Part shown: positions 57,972 through 64,000 of the stretch, one piece after another
Position numbering within the stretch: the stretch's first letter is position 1
How the letters are laid out: each line of letters opens with the position of its first letter
Source: Candidatus Thermodiscus eudorianus
GTDB taxonomy: Archaea; Thermoproteota; Thermoprotei_A; Sulfolobales; Acidilobaceae
Direction of reading: 5' to 3'
DNA: 64,000 nt
NCBI GenBank assembly: GCA_015521085.1
Contig: WAOW01000006.1
Location: 1-64,000 of the forward strand
The notes under the pieces: model-generated
Database searches by the model: none
What the model was told of the DNA's origin: nothing
What the model saw: the letters and a program-made list of their open reading frames with translations, nothing else
Translations under genes and position numbers: made by a program

Positions 57972-58395
57972 GGGGGAAAGAAAAACCCGGCCCCTAGGGA
58001 CCCCCGGCGATCCCAAGCGCCTCCCCAAACCCCAAAGGGGAGGCGTTCCTGTCGAGGGTGGGGTTATGCTTCTCACGGCGTCGTGGCGCGCCGTGGCGGG
58101 CCTTATGGCCCTCCTCATACGCCCCCCGCCGGCGGGGCTCGCCCCTCTCGCAGCACCGGGCTGGCGCTCTTGGATGTGCATCGGGGCGTGTCTATAGCGT
58201 GTGTATTGGGGGTCCCTGGGGGCCGGGCCGTCTAATTATACATTGTCTGGGAGAGGATAAATCGTTTTCCCATGGTTATCCCACTGTTTTCAGCGTACCC
58301 GGGATCCTGGGCCCCCGTATTTGCTCTATATGGGGCTCTGAAATTCAGAGTATCATCGTGGCTTATTTCCCCAGTGAGGCTACATTTAATCCCTG
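57972..58395 (+). ncRNA. 424-nt gap with a 242-nt self-complementary segment, candidate structured RNA
   Basis: CCCGGCCCCTAGGGACCCCC (57986-58005) pairs over all 20 positions with GGGGGTCCCTGGGGGCCGGG (58208-58227), with one U-G wobble only on the + strand. Enclosed are further hairpins: CGCCTCCCC/GGGGAGGCG (58018-58045), GGGCC-TTAT-GGCCC (58098-58111) and CCCCGCC/GGCGGGG (58124-58137). No convincing protein is encoded. It is not recognised as SRP or RNase P RNA because their core motifs were not found. The first hairpin may also end the TorD transcript. From 58230 to 58395 the DNA is AT-richer promoter DNA for the ABC exporter. Confidence 0.45.
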
Positions 58396-59340
58396 GTGGA
58401 GGCCGTGGAGCCACTGGTTGTCGTAGAGAACCTTGCCAAGATATACAGGGACGGGTCCGTCGGCGTGGACAACGTGTCCTTCGAGGCGGGCGAGGGCATA
58501 ACGATGCTCATGGGCCCGAATGGCAGCGGCAAGACCACGACGATGTCCATTATAGCCGGGGCCCTAACGCCCACGCGGGGGAGCGTGAGGGTCTGCGGCT
58601 ACGAGGTCTGGGGCAGCGGGTGGGAGAGGGCCCGCGAGTGCATAGGGTTCGCCCCCCAGGACATGCCCTTCAGGCTGCGCCTCACGGTGATGGAGAACCT
58701 GGTATGGTATGGGCTCCTCAGGGGCCTCGGTATGGGCGAGGCTAAGAGGAGGGGGTTGGAGCTACTGGAGGCCCTGGGCCTGTTGGAGCATAGGGGTAAG
58801 AAGGTCCAGCAGCTCAGTGGTGGGATGAGGAAGAAGCTCTCTATAGCGGCGGCGATGATGGGTGATCCGAGGGTCTTGATACTCGACGAGCCGACGAGCG
58901 GGTTGGACCCGGCTGCGAGGAGGGAGTTGTGGAGGATTATAAGGGGCCTGGCGGGTGGCCGCGTGGTCCTTGCGAGCACGCATATAGCTGAGGATGCCGA
59001 GGAGAACGCTGACAGGGTCCTTATCTTCCATAGGGGTAGGATTGTGGCCGAGGGCAGGCCGCTCGACCTGATAAGGGAGCACGCTGGGTTCGCTAGGATT
59101 AGGATTCGCGGGGTCTTGAGGGACCCTCCGCCTTCTAACGGCGAGTATAAGCTGTTGAGGGTTTCTGACGGCGAGGCCTGGTATTTGACTAGGGATCCCG
59201 ATACCGTGCTCCCCAGGATTATAGAGGTTTTAATTAATAATAATTCTAGTATAGAGCTCGTTGAGGTGAAGAAGCCCGGGCTCGCAGAGGTGTACCTACA
59301 CCTGACCGGGGTGGAGCTTGGAGAGGGGGTGGAGGAGTGA
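58396..59340 (+). CDS. ABC-2 type exporter ATPase
   Basis: The 314-residue ATPase of the CcmA/DrrA/NatA class has Walker A LMGPNGSGKTTTMSIIAG, Q-loop IGFAPQDMPFRLRLTVM, signature QQLSGGMRKKLSIAAAMMG, Walker B VLILDEPTSGLDPAARREL and switch His in LASTHIAEDAEENADRV. The last 70 residues form a DrrA-like C-terminal domain. It pairs with the ABC-2 permease encoded next, overlapping in the start. GTG at 58396 or 58405. Substrate (drug, lipid or polysaccharide) is unknown. Confidence 0.88.
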   Translation: MEAVEPLVVVENLAKIYRDGSVGVDNVSFEAGEGITMLMGPNGSGKTTTMSIIAGALTPTRGSVRVCGYEVWGSGWERARECIGFAPQDMPFRLRLTVMENLVWYGLLRGLGMGEAKRRGLELLEALGLLEHRGKKVQQLSGGMRKKLSIAAAMMGDPRVLILDEPTSGLDPAARRELWRIIRGLAGGRVVLASTHIAEDAEENADRVLIFHRGRIVAEGRPLDLIREHAGFARIRIRGVLRDPPPSNGEYKLLRVSDGEAWYLTRDPDTVLPRIIEVLINNNSSIELVEVKKPGLAEVYLHLTGVELGEGVEE

Positions 59341-60581
59341 TGGGCTCGCTAAACAGGATACTGAGCGAGGCATACGTGGGGGTCAAGGGCATATTCAGGT
59401 ACAAGGAGGTACTCTTCTGGGTGATACTATTCCCCATACTCTTCTACGGGCTAATGATAGGCATATGGGGGAACACGAGCTACAACCCTATCAAAGCCGG
59501 CATATACGACCCCGACAACGGAGTGGTCCTAGAGAACGGGACCAGGCTAGACCTCAGCGACGCGCTGAAGACCGCCATGAACGAGTCCAAGGTATTCAAG
59601 ATCTACATATACGACAACGAGACCAAGCTCATTGAAAGCGTGAAGCGGGGAGGAGTAGACGTCGGGCTCATAATACCTGGTAACTTCACCGAGTCACTCC
59701 TCAACATGACCCCCGCGACCATACGCCTAGTCACCCTGAAGACCCCCTGGGGCGACTACAATAGAGAGGCCACCATAGGCTTCCTCAACGGGTTCGCCGA
59801 CGGCATCAGGGAGAGATACCTCAACATGACCATGAAGTTTGCGGTGCAATACGTCCCAGAGGAGTACAAGGCCTACCTGGGCAACTGGTTCAACTTCCTC
59901 AGGAAACCGCTGACTGTCAACGAGACCCTCTACACGCCGCCACTCCTAGAGACGCCGGAGGGCGTGAGGGCCTTCTACGCCATAGGAATGATAGGGGTCG
60001 AGATACTCTTCATAGGCCTCTCAACTGGCACGAGTAGCATAATAGACATGAAGAAGGAGGGGACCCTCAGGATAATCCTCTCCTCGCCCATAAGGAAGTG
60101 GGAGCTGCTGGCTTCGCTGACCCTATCGACGCTGATAGCTGTGGCGATATCCTCCCTGTCAATAATACTCTTCAGCCTGGCGCTCGGGGCCAGCTACAAC
60201 ATATCGCTACAGGCGGCCATAGCGATAATAGCGTTGCTGGCGCTTGGAGCACTATTCACTATAGGGCTAGGCCTACTACTGGCACCCCTAGCCAGGAGCC
60301 AGGAGGCGGCCATGGTCATAGTAAACGCTATCGCGTTCCCGATAATGTTCATCGGCGGGATAGTAATCCCGAAGTTCATACTGCCAGAGAGCCTCCAGGT
60401 AGTCGCCGACGTATACCCGCTCTCCCGCGAGATAGAGGCGATAAGGAGGATGACCCTATACAACTACACTCCAGGCGAGGCCCTGGCCATGGCATGGCCA
60501 GCGATAGCAGGAACCATAATAGTCTACGCGATAGGCCTAGCGATATTCAACAAGCTACTAGCCAGGGCCGCGGAAGAGTAA
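59340..60581 (+). CDS. ABC-2 type exporter permease
   Basis: The 413-residue protein has an N-terminal TM (LFWVILFPILFYGLMIGIWG), a large extracytoplasmic domain of about 190 residues with several NxT/S sites, and five further TM helices at the C-terminal end (AIGMIGVEILFIGLSTGTSS through AMAWPAIAGTIIVYAIGLAI). This is the ABC2_membrane_3 (YhgE/YbhR-like) layout. The ATG at 59340 overlaps the ATPase stop (TGATG); GTG 59337 is an alternative. Together the two genes encode a complete exporter. Confidence 0.85.
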   Translation: MGSLNRILSEAYVGVKGIFRYKEVLFWVILFPILFYGLMIGIWGNTSYNPIKAGIYDPDNGVVLENGTRLDLSDALKTAMNESKVFKIYIYDNETKLIESVKRGGVDVGLIIPGNFTESLLNMTPATIRLVTLKTPWGDYNREATIGFLNGFADGIRERYLNMTMKFAVQYVPEEYKAYLGNWFNFLRKPLTVNETLYTPPLLETPEGVRAFYAIGMIGVEILFIGLSTGTSSIIDMKKEGTLRIILSSPIRKWELLASLTLSTLIAVAISSLSIILFSLALGASYNISLQAAIAIIALLALGALFTIGLGLLLAPLARSQEAAMVIVNAIAFPIMFIGGIVIPKFILPESLQVVADVYPLSREIEAIRRMTLYNYTPGEALAMAWPAIAGTIIVYAIGLAIFNKLLARAAEE

Positions 60582-60610
60582 ACAAGGGGGGTCCCCCAGG
60601 GCAATATAGA

Positions 60611-60660
60611 AATGATAATACCATAAATGATAATACCATAGACGCCCTCCGAGGCGGAGG
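60611..60660 (+). repeat. Perfect 15-bp tandem duplication and adjacent hairpin
   Basis: AATGATAATACCATA occurs twice back to back (60611-60625 and 60626-60640). A CCTCCG-AGG-CGGAGG hairpin follows at 60646-60660, just before the Cas4-like gene. The duplicated unit carries a weak TATA-like ATAATACC and may be part of that gene's promoter. Confidence 0.6.
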
Positions 60661-60669
60661 CACGCTATA

Positions 60670-61323
60670 GTGGAGTGGGAGGCGCCAATAGCCTACACGG
60701 GCGCGGTAACAGGCTACCTACTAGAATCCTCATACTACTGCGAGTACAAGCCCCTACTAGACGCTAGGAGGACCGGGAGGATAGGCCCCGGCAGGGCCAG
60801 GGAGCTGGCCAGGAAAATGCTCGAAGCCCTCAGGCGCGTGCCCAGGAAGGGCAGGGGGTTCGTCAAGGTAACCCTGGTGGGGGAAGTCGACGGGGTCCCG
60901 GCCATAGTGAGCCCCGACGCGGTATACTACGAGGATGGGAGGCCCCGGGCCCTGGTGAGGGCTAGGATAAGGGGCAGGCTACGGGTATACCCCGGTGACT
61001 GGGCCCCGCTAATACTAGCCGCCCACATACTAGAAACAACAACCAATACAGGCGACGCCACCCTAGCGGTCGCTGTAGGCCTAGACGAGTCGAGCCTAGC
61101 CACTGCCCTGTCAAACCTGAAGATGCACGGGCCTAAGCCAGCTAAGGGAGGCAAATGGATGGTCACAACCAGAATATACAACCCGGTGGCCGACCTCCAC
61201 GAGCTAAGAGACAAGATAGCCCTGCTAGCCGGCGGGAGGTCGCCCCGCGTGGGAGGCGGGCGCCGGTGCCAATACTGCCCATACAACGGCGAGTGCCCCT
61301 GGAGTGCGGGTCGAGAATCCTAG
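60670..61323 (+). CDS. Cas4-like PD-(D/E)XK family protein with degenerate catalytic core
   Basis: The 217-residue protein is Cas4-like. YLLESSYYCEYKPLLDARRT has the N-terminal Cys of the Fe-S site, and RCQYCPYNGECPW supplies three C-terminal Cys. TLVGEVDGVPAIVSPDAVYY gives the Asp strand, but the next strand reads RALVRARIRGR where an E-x-K is expected, so nuclease activity is doubtful. Stand-alone Cas4-like proteins occur in archaea and viruses. No CRISPR array or other cas gene is in the window. GTG start at 60670. Roles in DNA end processing or as an antagonist of Cas4 are guesses. Confidence 0.65.
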   Translation: MEWEAPIAYTGAVTGYLLESSYYCEYKPLLDARRTGRIGPGRARELARKMLEALRRVPRKGRGFVKVTLVGEVDGVPAIVSPDAVYYEDGRPRALVRARIRGRLRVYPGDWAPLILAAHILETTTNTGDATLAVAVGLDESSLATALSNLKMHGPKPAKGGKWMVTTRIYNPVADLHELRDKIALLAGGRSPRVGGGRRCQYCPYNGECPWSAGRES

Positions 61324-61344
61324 CAAGGATTTATCCCCGGGGCC

Positions 61345-61450
61345 CGTGATAGTGTTTACCCGGGCGATGGAGTGGCTTGACCGCTGCCGACCCCCACCGC
61401 CTCCATGGGGGGATGGCGAGCGAACCCGAGCCTCAAGCCGCCCATTCTCC
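61345..61450 (+). ncRNA. Candidate structured RNA
   Basis: GTGGCTTGA (61372-61380) pairs with TCAAGCCGC (61433-61441). Inside, CGCT-GCC-GA-CCCCCA (61382-61396) pairs with TGGGGG-GAT-GGC-G-AGCG (61406-61422), leaving a purine-rich GA/GAT internal loop. A GATTTATCC TATA-like box at 61328-61336 would place a start near 61355. No protein is encoded between the Cas4-like gene and 61516. A terminator structure is the alternative. Confidence 0.35.
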
Positions 61451-61515
61451 CGCCACTGACTCCATGTTATATTCCCCGGTGCACGACGGGCTACTAAACC
61501 CAGGGGTGTACGTGT

Positions 61516-62094
61516 ATGCCGGAGATTAGGGTTGAAGTGAGCGGCGAGGCGCTGCGCGGCCTTGAAAAGCTTGCCGAGAGCCTGAAGACTAGCGTCGAGG
61601 ACCTAGTGAGTAGTTCCCTTGAATCCATGTCGGCCTACTCGGGCCACCTGGCGCGCTGGGGGCTGGAGCTTAGGGTTAGGAAGGAGCATAGGGTGGCCAG
61701 CCTCTTCGACGAAGTGTACTTCTACGCCGTGGAGGCTTGGGGAGGGCTAGTATCCAGGATACTGGATAGGTTGAAGGCCAGGGGGAGGTTCGAGCTTGAG
61801 ATGCTAGAGTTCGACCCGGAGGAGCCGGGGGTTATAGTGGAGCTCGTGGCCCTTGAGGGGAGCGACCTCCTGGCCGACAAGATCAGGATAGACTGGGGCG
61901 TGAACGAGGTCCTCGTCGAGGCCTACTACTACCTCGAAGAGGGGGAGGAGCCTCCCCTGCCCAGGCAGGGCGAGGGCTTTGACTGGGTCTACCTGCCGGA
62001 CGAGAGGGCGGTGGTGGTGACCGTGAGGGCCCCCAAGCTCTCCATGATACCGCCGGTCCACGTGATAGACAAGTACTCGGGGCTAGCCGAGTAG
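61516..62094 (+). CDS. Hypothetical protein with a ribbon-helix-helix-like N-terminus
   Basis: The 192-residue protein begins with a segment resembling a ribbon-helix-helix domain (EIRVEVSGEALRGLEKLAES LKTSVEDLVSSSLESM). About 140 residues of alpha/beta character follow, with VRKEHRVASLFDEVYFYAVE and FDWVYLPDERAVVVTVRAPK. I do not recognise the family. ATG at 61516 with GGGGTG upstream and a GTTATATTC box near 61465. It is the first of four + strand genes with small gaps or overlaps, which may be an operon. Confidence 0.6.
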   Translation: MPEIRVEVSGEALRGLEKLAESLKTSVEDLVSSSLESMSAYSGHLARWGLELRVRKEHRVASLFDEVYFYAVEAWGGLVSRILDRLKARGRFELEMLEFDPEEPGVIVELVALEGSDLLADKIRIDWGVNEVLVEAYYYLEEGEEPPLPRQGEGFDWVYLPDERAVVVTVRAPKLSMIPPVHVIDKYSGLAE

Positions 62095-62136
62095 GCTTCC
62101 GAGGATGAGGGGAGGGTCCCTCCGGGGAGTAGTGCA

Positions 62137-62952
62137 ATGAAGGGTCTGCTAGTTGTGAACGACTCCATACCCCTGTCCATGGCCCCGGCGATACCGCTGT
62201 TCATAGCTCCCAGGTTTCCCGGGGGCTACGATGTCGTAGTAGCGGTCTCCCGCCTAGCCACCGGGGGGCTGACTGTGGGGAGCCTCGGGTCCCTGTGGAG
62301 CGGTGAGGATGGGGTTCGTAGAGCCAGTGGAGGCGGCCGGTACCATGCAGAGGCGGGCGACTATCACGTGGCGATCGTGCTCCGCAGTGGATCGCTTAGG
62401 TGGGTCTACTCCAGGTACGAGGAGGAGCTCCAGGGTGACGGCGTTGTCGGGATCGGCAAGAGCTCCGGGAAGCCCTTCGTAGAGGTATACACTGGAAGGG
62501 ACCCCCTAGGCAGGATAGAGGAGCTGTTCCCGGGGCTGGAGGAGGGGGACCCCATAGAGCCCGAGCTACTAGAACCCATAGCCGTGGACCTGGCCAGGGA
62601 CGAGTGGAGGGACCCCATAGAGGGGGGCTCCCGGCTCGCCTCGTACCGCGTTGCTAGTGGGAGGCACTATTTCGGCTTGGTGGGGGTGGTGGGCGAGGAG
62701 GGCCTCATCCTGAGGGCCTGGCCCGACTCGACTATCCACGTCTACCCGCCCGGCCTGGCCAGGAGTGTCGTGAAGGAGATAGGCATGGCCCCGCCCAGCA
62801 TGCCCCTGGCATTCCACGCGGCCAACGGCTTCCTCAGCCTAGTGGAGTATGCTGGCGTGGAGTCAAACCATATAGTCGAGGCCTTCCAGGGGTTCATACG
62901 AGAGGCTGAGAAGCTTGCAGGAGGAGATAGAGGTCAGGGAGGAGTCCCATAG
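62137..62952 (+). CDS. Unrecognised protein
   Basis: The 271-residue protein is mostly beta in prediction by eye, with GLLVVNDSIPLSMAPAIPLF at the start, GRYHAEAGDYHVAIVLRSGS, ASGRHYFGLVGVVGEEGLIL and a helical end VEAFQGFIREAEKLAGG. No catalytic motif or family is recognised. Two VxxxR/HYxF segments look like an internal duplication (residues about 60-85 and 165-190). ATG at 62137. It overlaps the thioesterase gene by 38 nt if the TTG start of that gene is right. Confidence 0.6.
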   Translation: MKGLLVVNDSIPLSMAPAIPLFIAPRFPGGYDVVVAVSRLATGGLTVGSLGSLWSGEDGVRRASGGGRYHAEAGDYHVAIVLRSGSLRWVYSRYEEELQGDGVVGIGKSSGKPFVEVYTGRDPLGRIEELFPGLEEGDPIEPELLEPIAVDLARDEWRDPIEGGSRLASYRVASGRHYFGLVGVVGEEGLILRAWPDSTIHVYPPGLARSVVKEIGMAPPSMPLAFHAANGFLSLVEYAGVESNHIVEAFQGFIREAEKLAGGDRGQGGVP

Positions 62953-63283
62953 GGCCTGTGCAATGGAGTTCACCGTTGGGGAGGAGCACCTGGCGCTCCA
63001 CCTAAAGGAGAGGGGGCGCCGCGTGCTATCGACTCCCTGCCTCGTCCTAATGATGGAGGTAACCGCCAGGACCTGCCTAGACCTAGCCCTCCCCGCCGGT
63101 AAGACTAGCGTCGGCTACAGGGTCGACGTGAGGCATAGGAAGAGCGTTGGGGAGGGGGAGAAGGTGAGGGTGGAGGCCAGGCTGGTGTCCTTCGATGGTA
63201 GGAGGGCGTTGTTCCACGTGACGGCCTATAGCCGCGGCGAGGTCGTCGGCGAGGCCATACACGAGCGCTACGTGGTGGATTAG
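62915..63283 (+). CDS. FlK-like hotdog thioesterase
   Basis: The 122-residue single hotdog-domain protein is most like fluoroacetyl-CoA thioesterase FlK relatives. VLSTPCLVLMMEVTARTCLD carries the Thr and Glu positions, KTSVGYRVDVRHRKSVGEGE the conserved His, and LVSFDGRRALFHVTAYSRGE VVGEAIHERYVV the C-terminal strands. These relatives hydrolyse acyl-CoA thioesters; fluoroacetate itself is not implied. TTG at 62915 gives full length; ATG 62963 would remove 16 residues. A nucleotidyltransferase gene follows after 4 bp. Confidence 0.78.
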   Translation: MQEEIEVREESHRACAMEFTVGEEHLALHLKERGRRVLSTPCLVLMMEVTARTCLDLALPAGKTSVGYRVDVRHRKSVGEGEKVRVEARLVSFDGRRALFHVTAYSRGEVVGEAIHERYVVD

Positions 63284-63287
63284 GGGT

Positions 63288-64000
63288 ATGACGCCTAGAC
63301 CCGCATATCCCGGCGTCGAGGTCGAGTATGACGAGTGGAGGTGGAGGGTTCTAGCAGAGAAGAGGGCTAAGGCCGTGAAGATCATGGAGGCTCTCAGGCC
63401 CCTGCGCGTCGAGGTCATAGTCCACGGTAGCATAGCCCGGGGCGACGTTGACAGGGACTCGGACGTCGACGTCGTGGTCGTCGAGCCCGTCTCCCCAGGC
63501 ATCGTGGAACTCCTGCTTGAGAGGGCCGGCTATAGGGTTAGATATAGGGAGATCGTGCAGGCGACGCCCAACTATACCCCAAAGGTCTACTTCTACCTGG
63601 ATGAGGCGGAGGAGCAGGTCGTCAGCGTCCCCCTGGCGGTTTTGAAGCCGAGGGAGAGGGAGTTCTATAGGTGGGGCGGGGAGCTGGGCCTGGAGGGGGT
63701 CCGGGCGGGCAAGAGGGTCCCCGGGGTCAACAAGGACCTCGTACTCATTATACCGACCGAGAGGGGGCATGTCGAGGTCGAGCTTGAGGGTAACGAGAGG
63801 CTGGCGGCTAAGCTGACCGGCGTGAGCCTTGAGACCGTCGAGGAGAGGATACGGGTGTTGTCGAGGCGCAGGGAGCACGGCAGGACGGGGGTATTCGTCA
63901 AGAGGCCCGTCCCCCCGGGCAAGAGCGTTGAGGAGGTAGTCGAGGAGGTCGCCAGGGAGAACCCCTACTTCAGGAGGGCCCTAGGCCCTAGGCGGGTCTA
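63288..64000 (+). CDS. Nucleotidyltransferase-domain protein, cut by the right window edge
   Basis: From ATG 63288 the frame stays open for 237 codons to the window end. The motif VIVHGSIARGDVDRDSDVDV has the GSxxRG and SDxD elements of polymerase-beta-type nucleotidyltransferases. Later KTYFYL-like and KVYFYLDEAEEQVVSVPLAV and KRVPGVNKDLVLIIPTERGH strands follow, with a basic ERIRVLSRRREHGRTGVFVK region. It is longer than MNT antitoxins and may be a nucleic-acid-modifying enzyme. The C-terminus is missing here. It starts 5 bp after the thioesterase stop. Confidence 0.75.
   Translation, partial: MTPRPAYPGVEVEYDEWRWRVLAEKRAKAVKIMEALRPLRVEVIVHGSIARGDVDRDSDVDVVVVEPVSPGIVELLLERAGYRVRYREIVQATPNYTPKVYFYLDEAEEQVVSVPLAVLKPREREFYRWGGELGLEGVRAGKRVPGVNKDLVLIIPTERGHVEVELEGNERLAAKLTGVSLETVEERIRVLSRRREHGRTGVFVKRPVPPGKSVEEVVEEVARENPYFRRALGPRRV

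Noticed and set aside
57986-58227. SRP (7S) RNA or RNase P RNA
   Set aside because: I looked for the SRP helix 8 core (GGAAGGGAGCAGC type) and the RNase P CR-I core (GAGGAAAGUCC type) on both strands and found neither.
60670-61323. A CRISPR-Cas locus
   Set aside because: No repeat-spacer array and no other cas gene are seen anywhere in the window.

Overview
The window looks like chromosomal DNA of a hyperthermophilic crenarchaeon. The evidence is a ribosomal protein eS25 gene, AT-rich TATA-type promoters about 25 bp before inferred start points, GGTGAT/GAGGTG ribosome binding sites, frequent GTG and TTG starts, UPF0175/DUF3368 and VapBC-type toxin-antitoxin pairs, a DRG-type GTPase, KaiC-like and Sir2 proteins, an archaeosine-type enzyme and a CCA-encoding tRNA-Leu. 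High GC outside the left end, peptide/amino-acid uptake genes and a sulfur/polysulfide-type Mo reductase fit the Desulfurococcales/Acidilobales side of the group, but this placement is inference.

Region 1 (1-6.1 kb) is an AT-richer island of toxin-antitoxin modules and gene remnants. Five copies of a composite element lie on the + strand. Each has an inverted-repeat hairpin followed about 20 bp later by a copy of the 3' half of a tRNA-Arg(CCG)-like sequence, and each pair of copies encloses a toxin/antitoxin or nucleotidyltransferase gene set in either orientation. The hairpins fall into two subfamilies that alternate A-B-A-B-A. This cassette-like array is the most unusual structure in the window.

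Region 2 (6-20.8 kb) holds membrane or secreted proteins (an unknown two-TM protein; a GH113-like glycoside hydrolase and a propeller-like secreted protein, both with Pro-Glu-Pro/TM/Arg C-termini). It also holds a translationally coupled operon (AtuA/DUF1446, DUF4387, MmgE/PrpD, PAPS-reductase-like), a metallo-beta-lactamase-fold enzyme, an AlkA-like DNA glycosylase, a gamma-carbonic-anhydrase-like protein and an acyl-CoA hydrolase/transferase.

Region 3 (20.9-48.5 kb) is core metabolism and housekeeping: a complete branched-chain amino-acid-type ABC importer (livK-H-M-G-F), DUF401 transporter, homoserine dehydrogenase, two-subunit class I fumarase, AIM24-like protein, O-methyltransferase, eS25, P-loop and KaiC-like ATPases, TrkH, a radical-SAM/ArcS-type fusion, a large unrecognised 586-aa protein, Sir2, DRG GTPase, CDF transporter, small regulators, ChaN-like protein, a surface-anchored phosphoesterase, NUDIX, tRNA-Leu(CAG) and a GH114-like protein.

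Region 4 (48.5-58 kb) is a compact respiratory module on the - strand: Tat-exported molybdopterin oxidoreductase, four-cluster Fe-S subunit, NrfD/PsrC-type membrane subunit, MobA-like nucleotidyltransferase, TatA, TatC and a multi-cluster ferredoxin protein. A divergent TorD-type chaperone sits beside it. The enzyme, its cofactor-finishing gene, chaperone and export machinery are therefore together.

Region 5 (58-64 kb) contains a strongly self-complementary 242-nt intergenic segment (candidate structured RNA), an ABC-2 exporter, a degenerate Cas4-like protein without CRISPR, a second candidate structured RNA, two unrecognised proteins, a FlK-like hotdog thioesterase and a nucleotidyltransferase that runs off the right edge.
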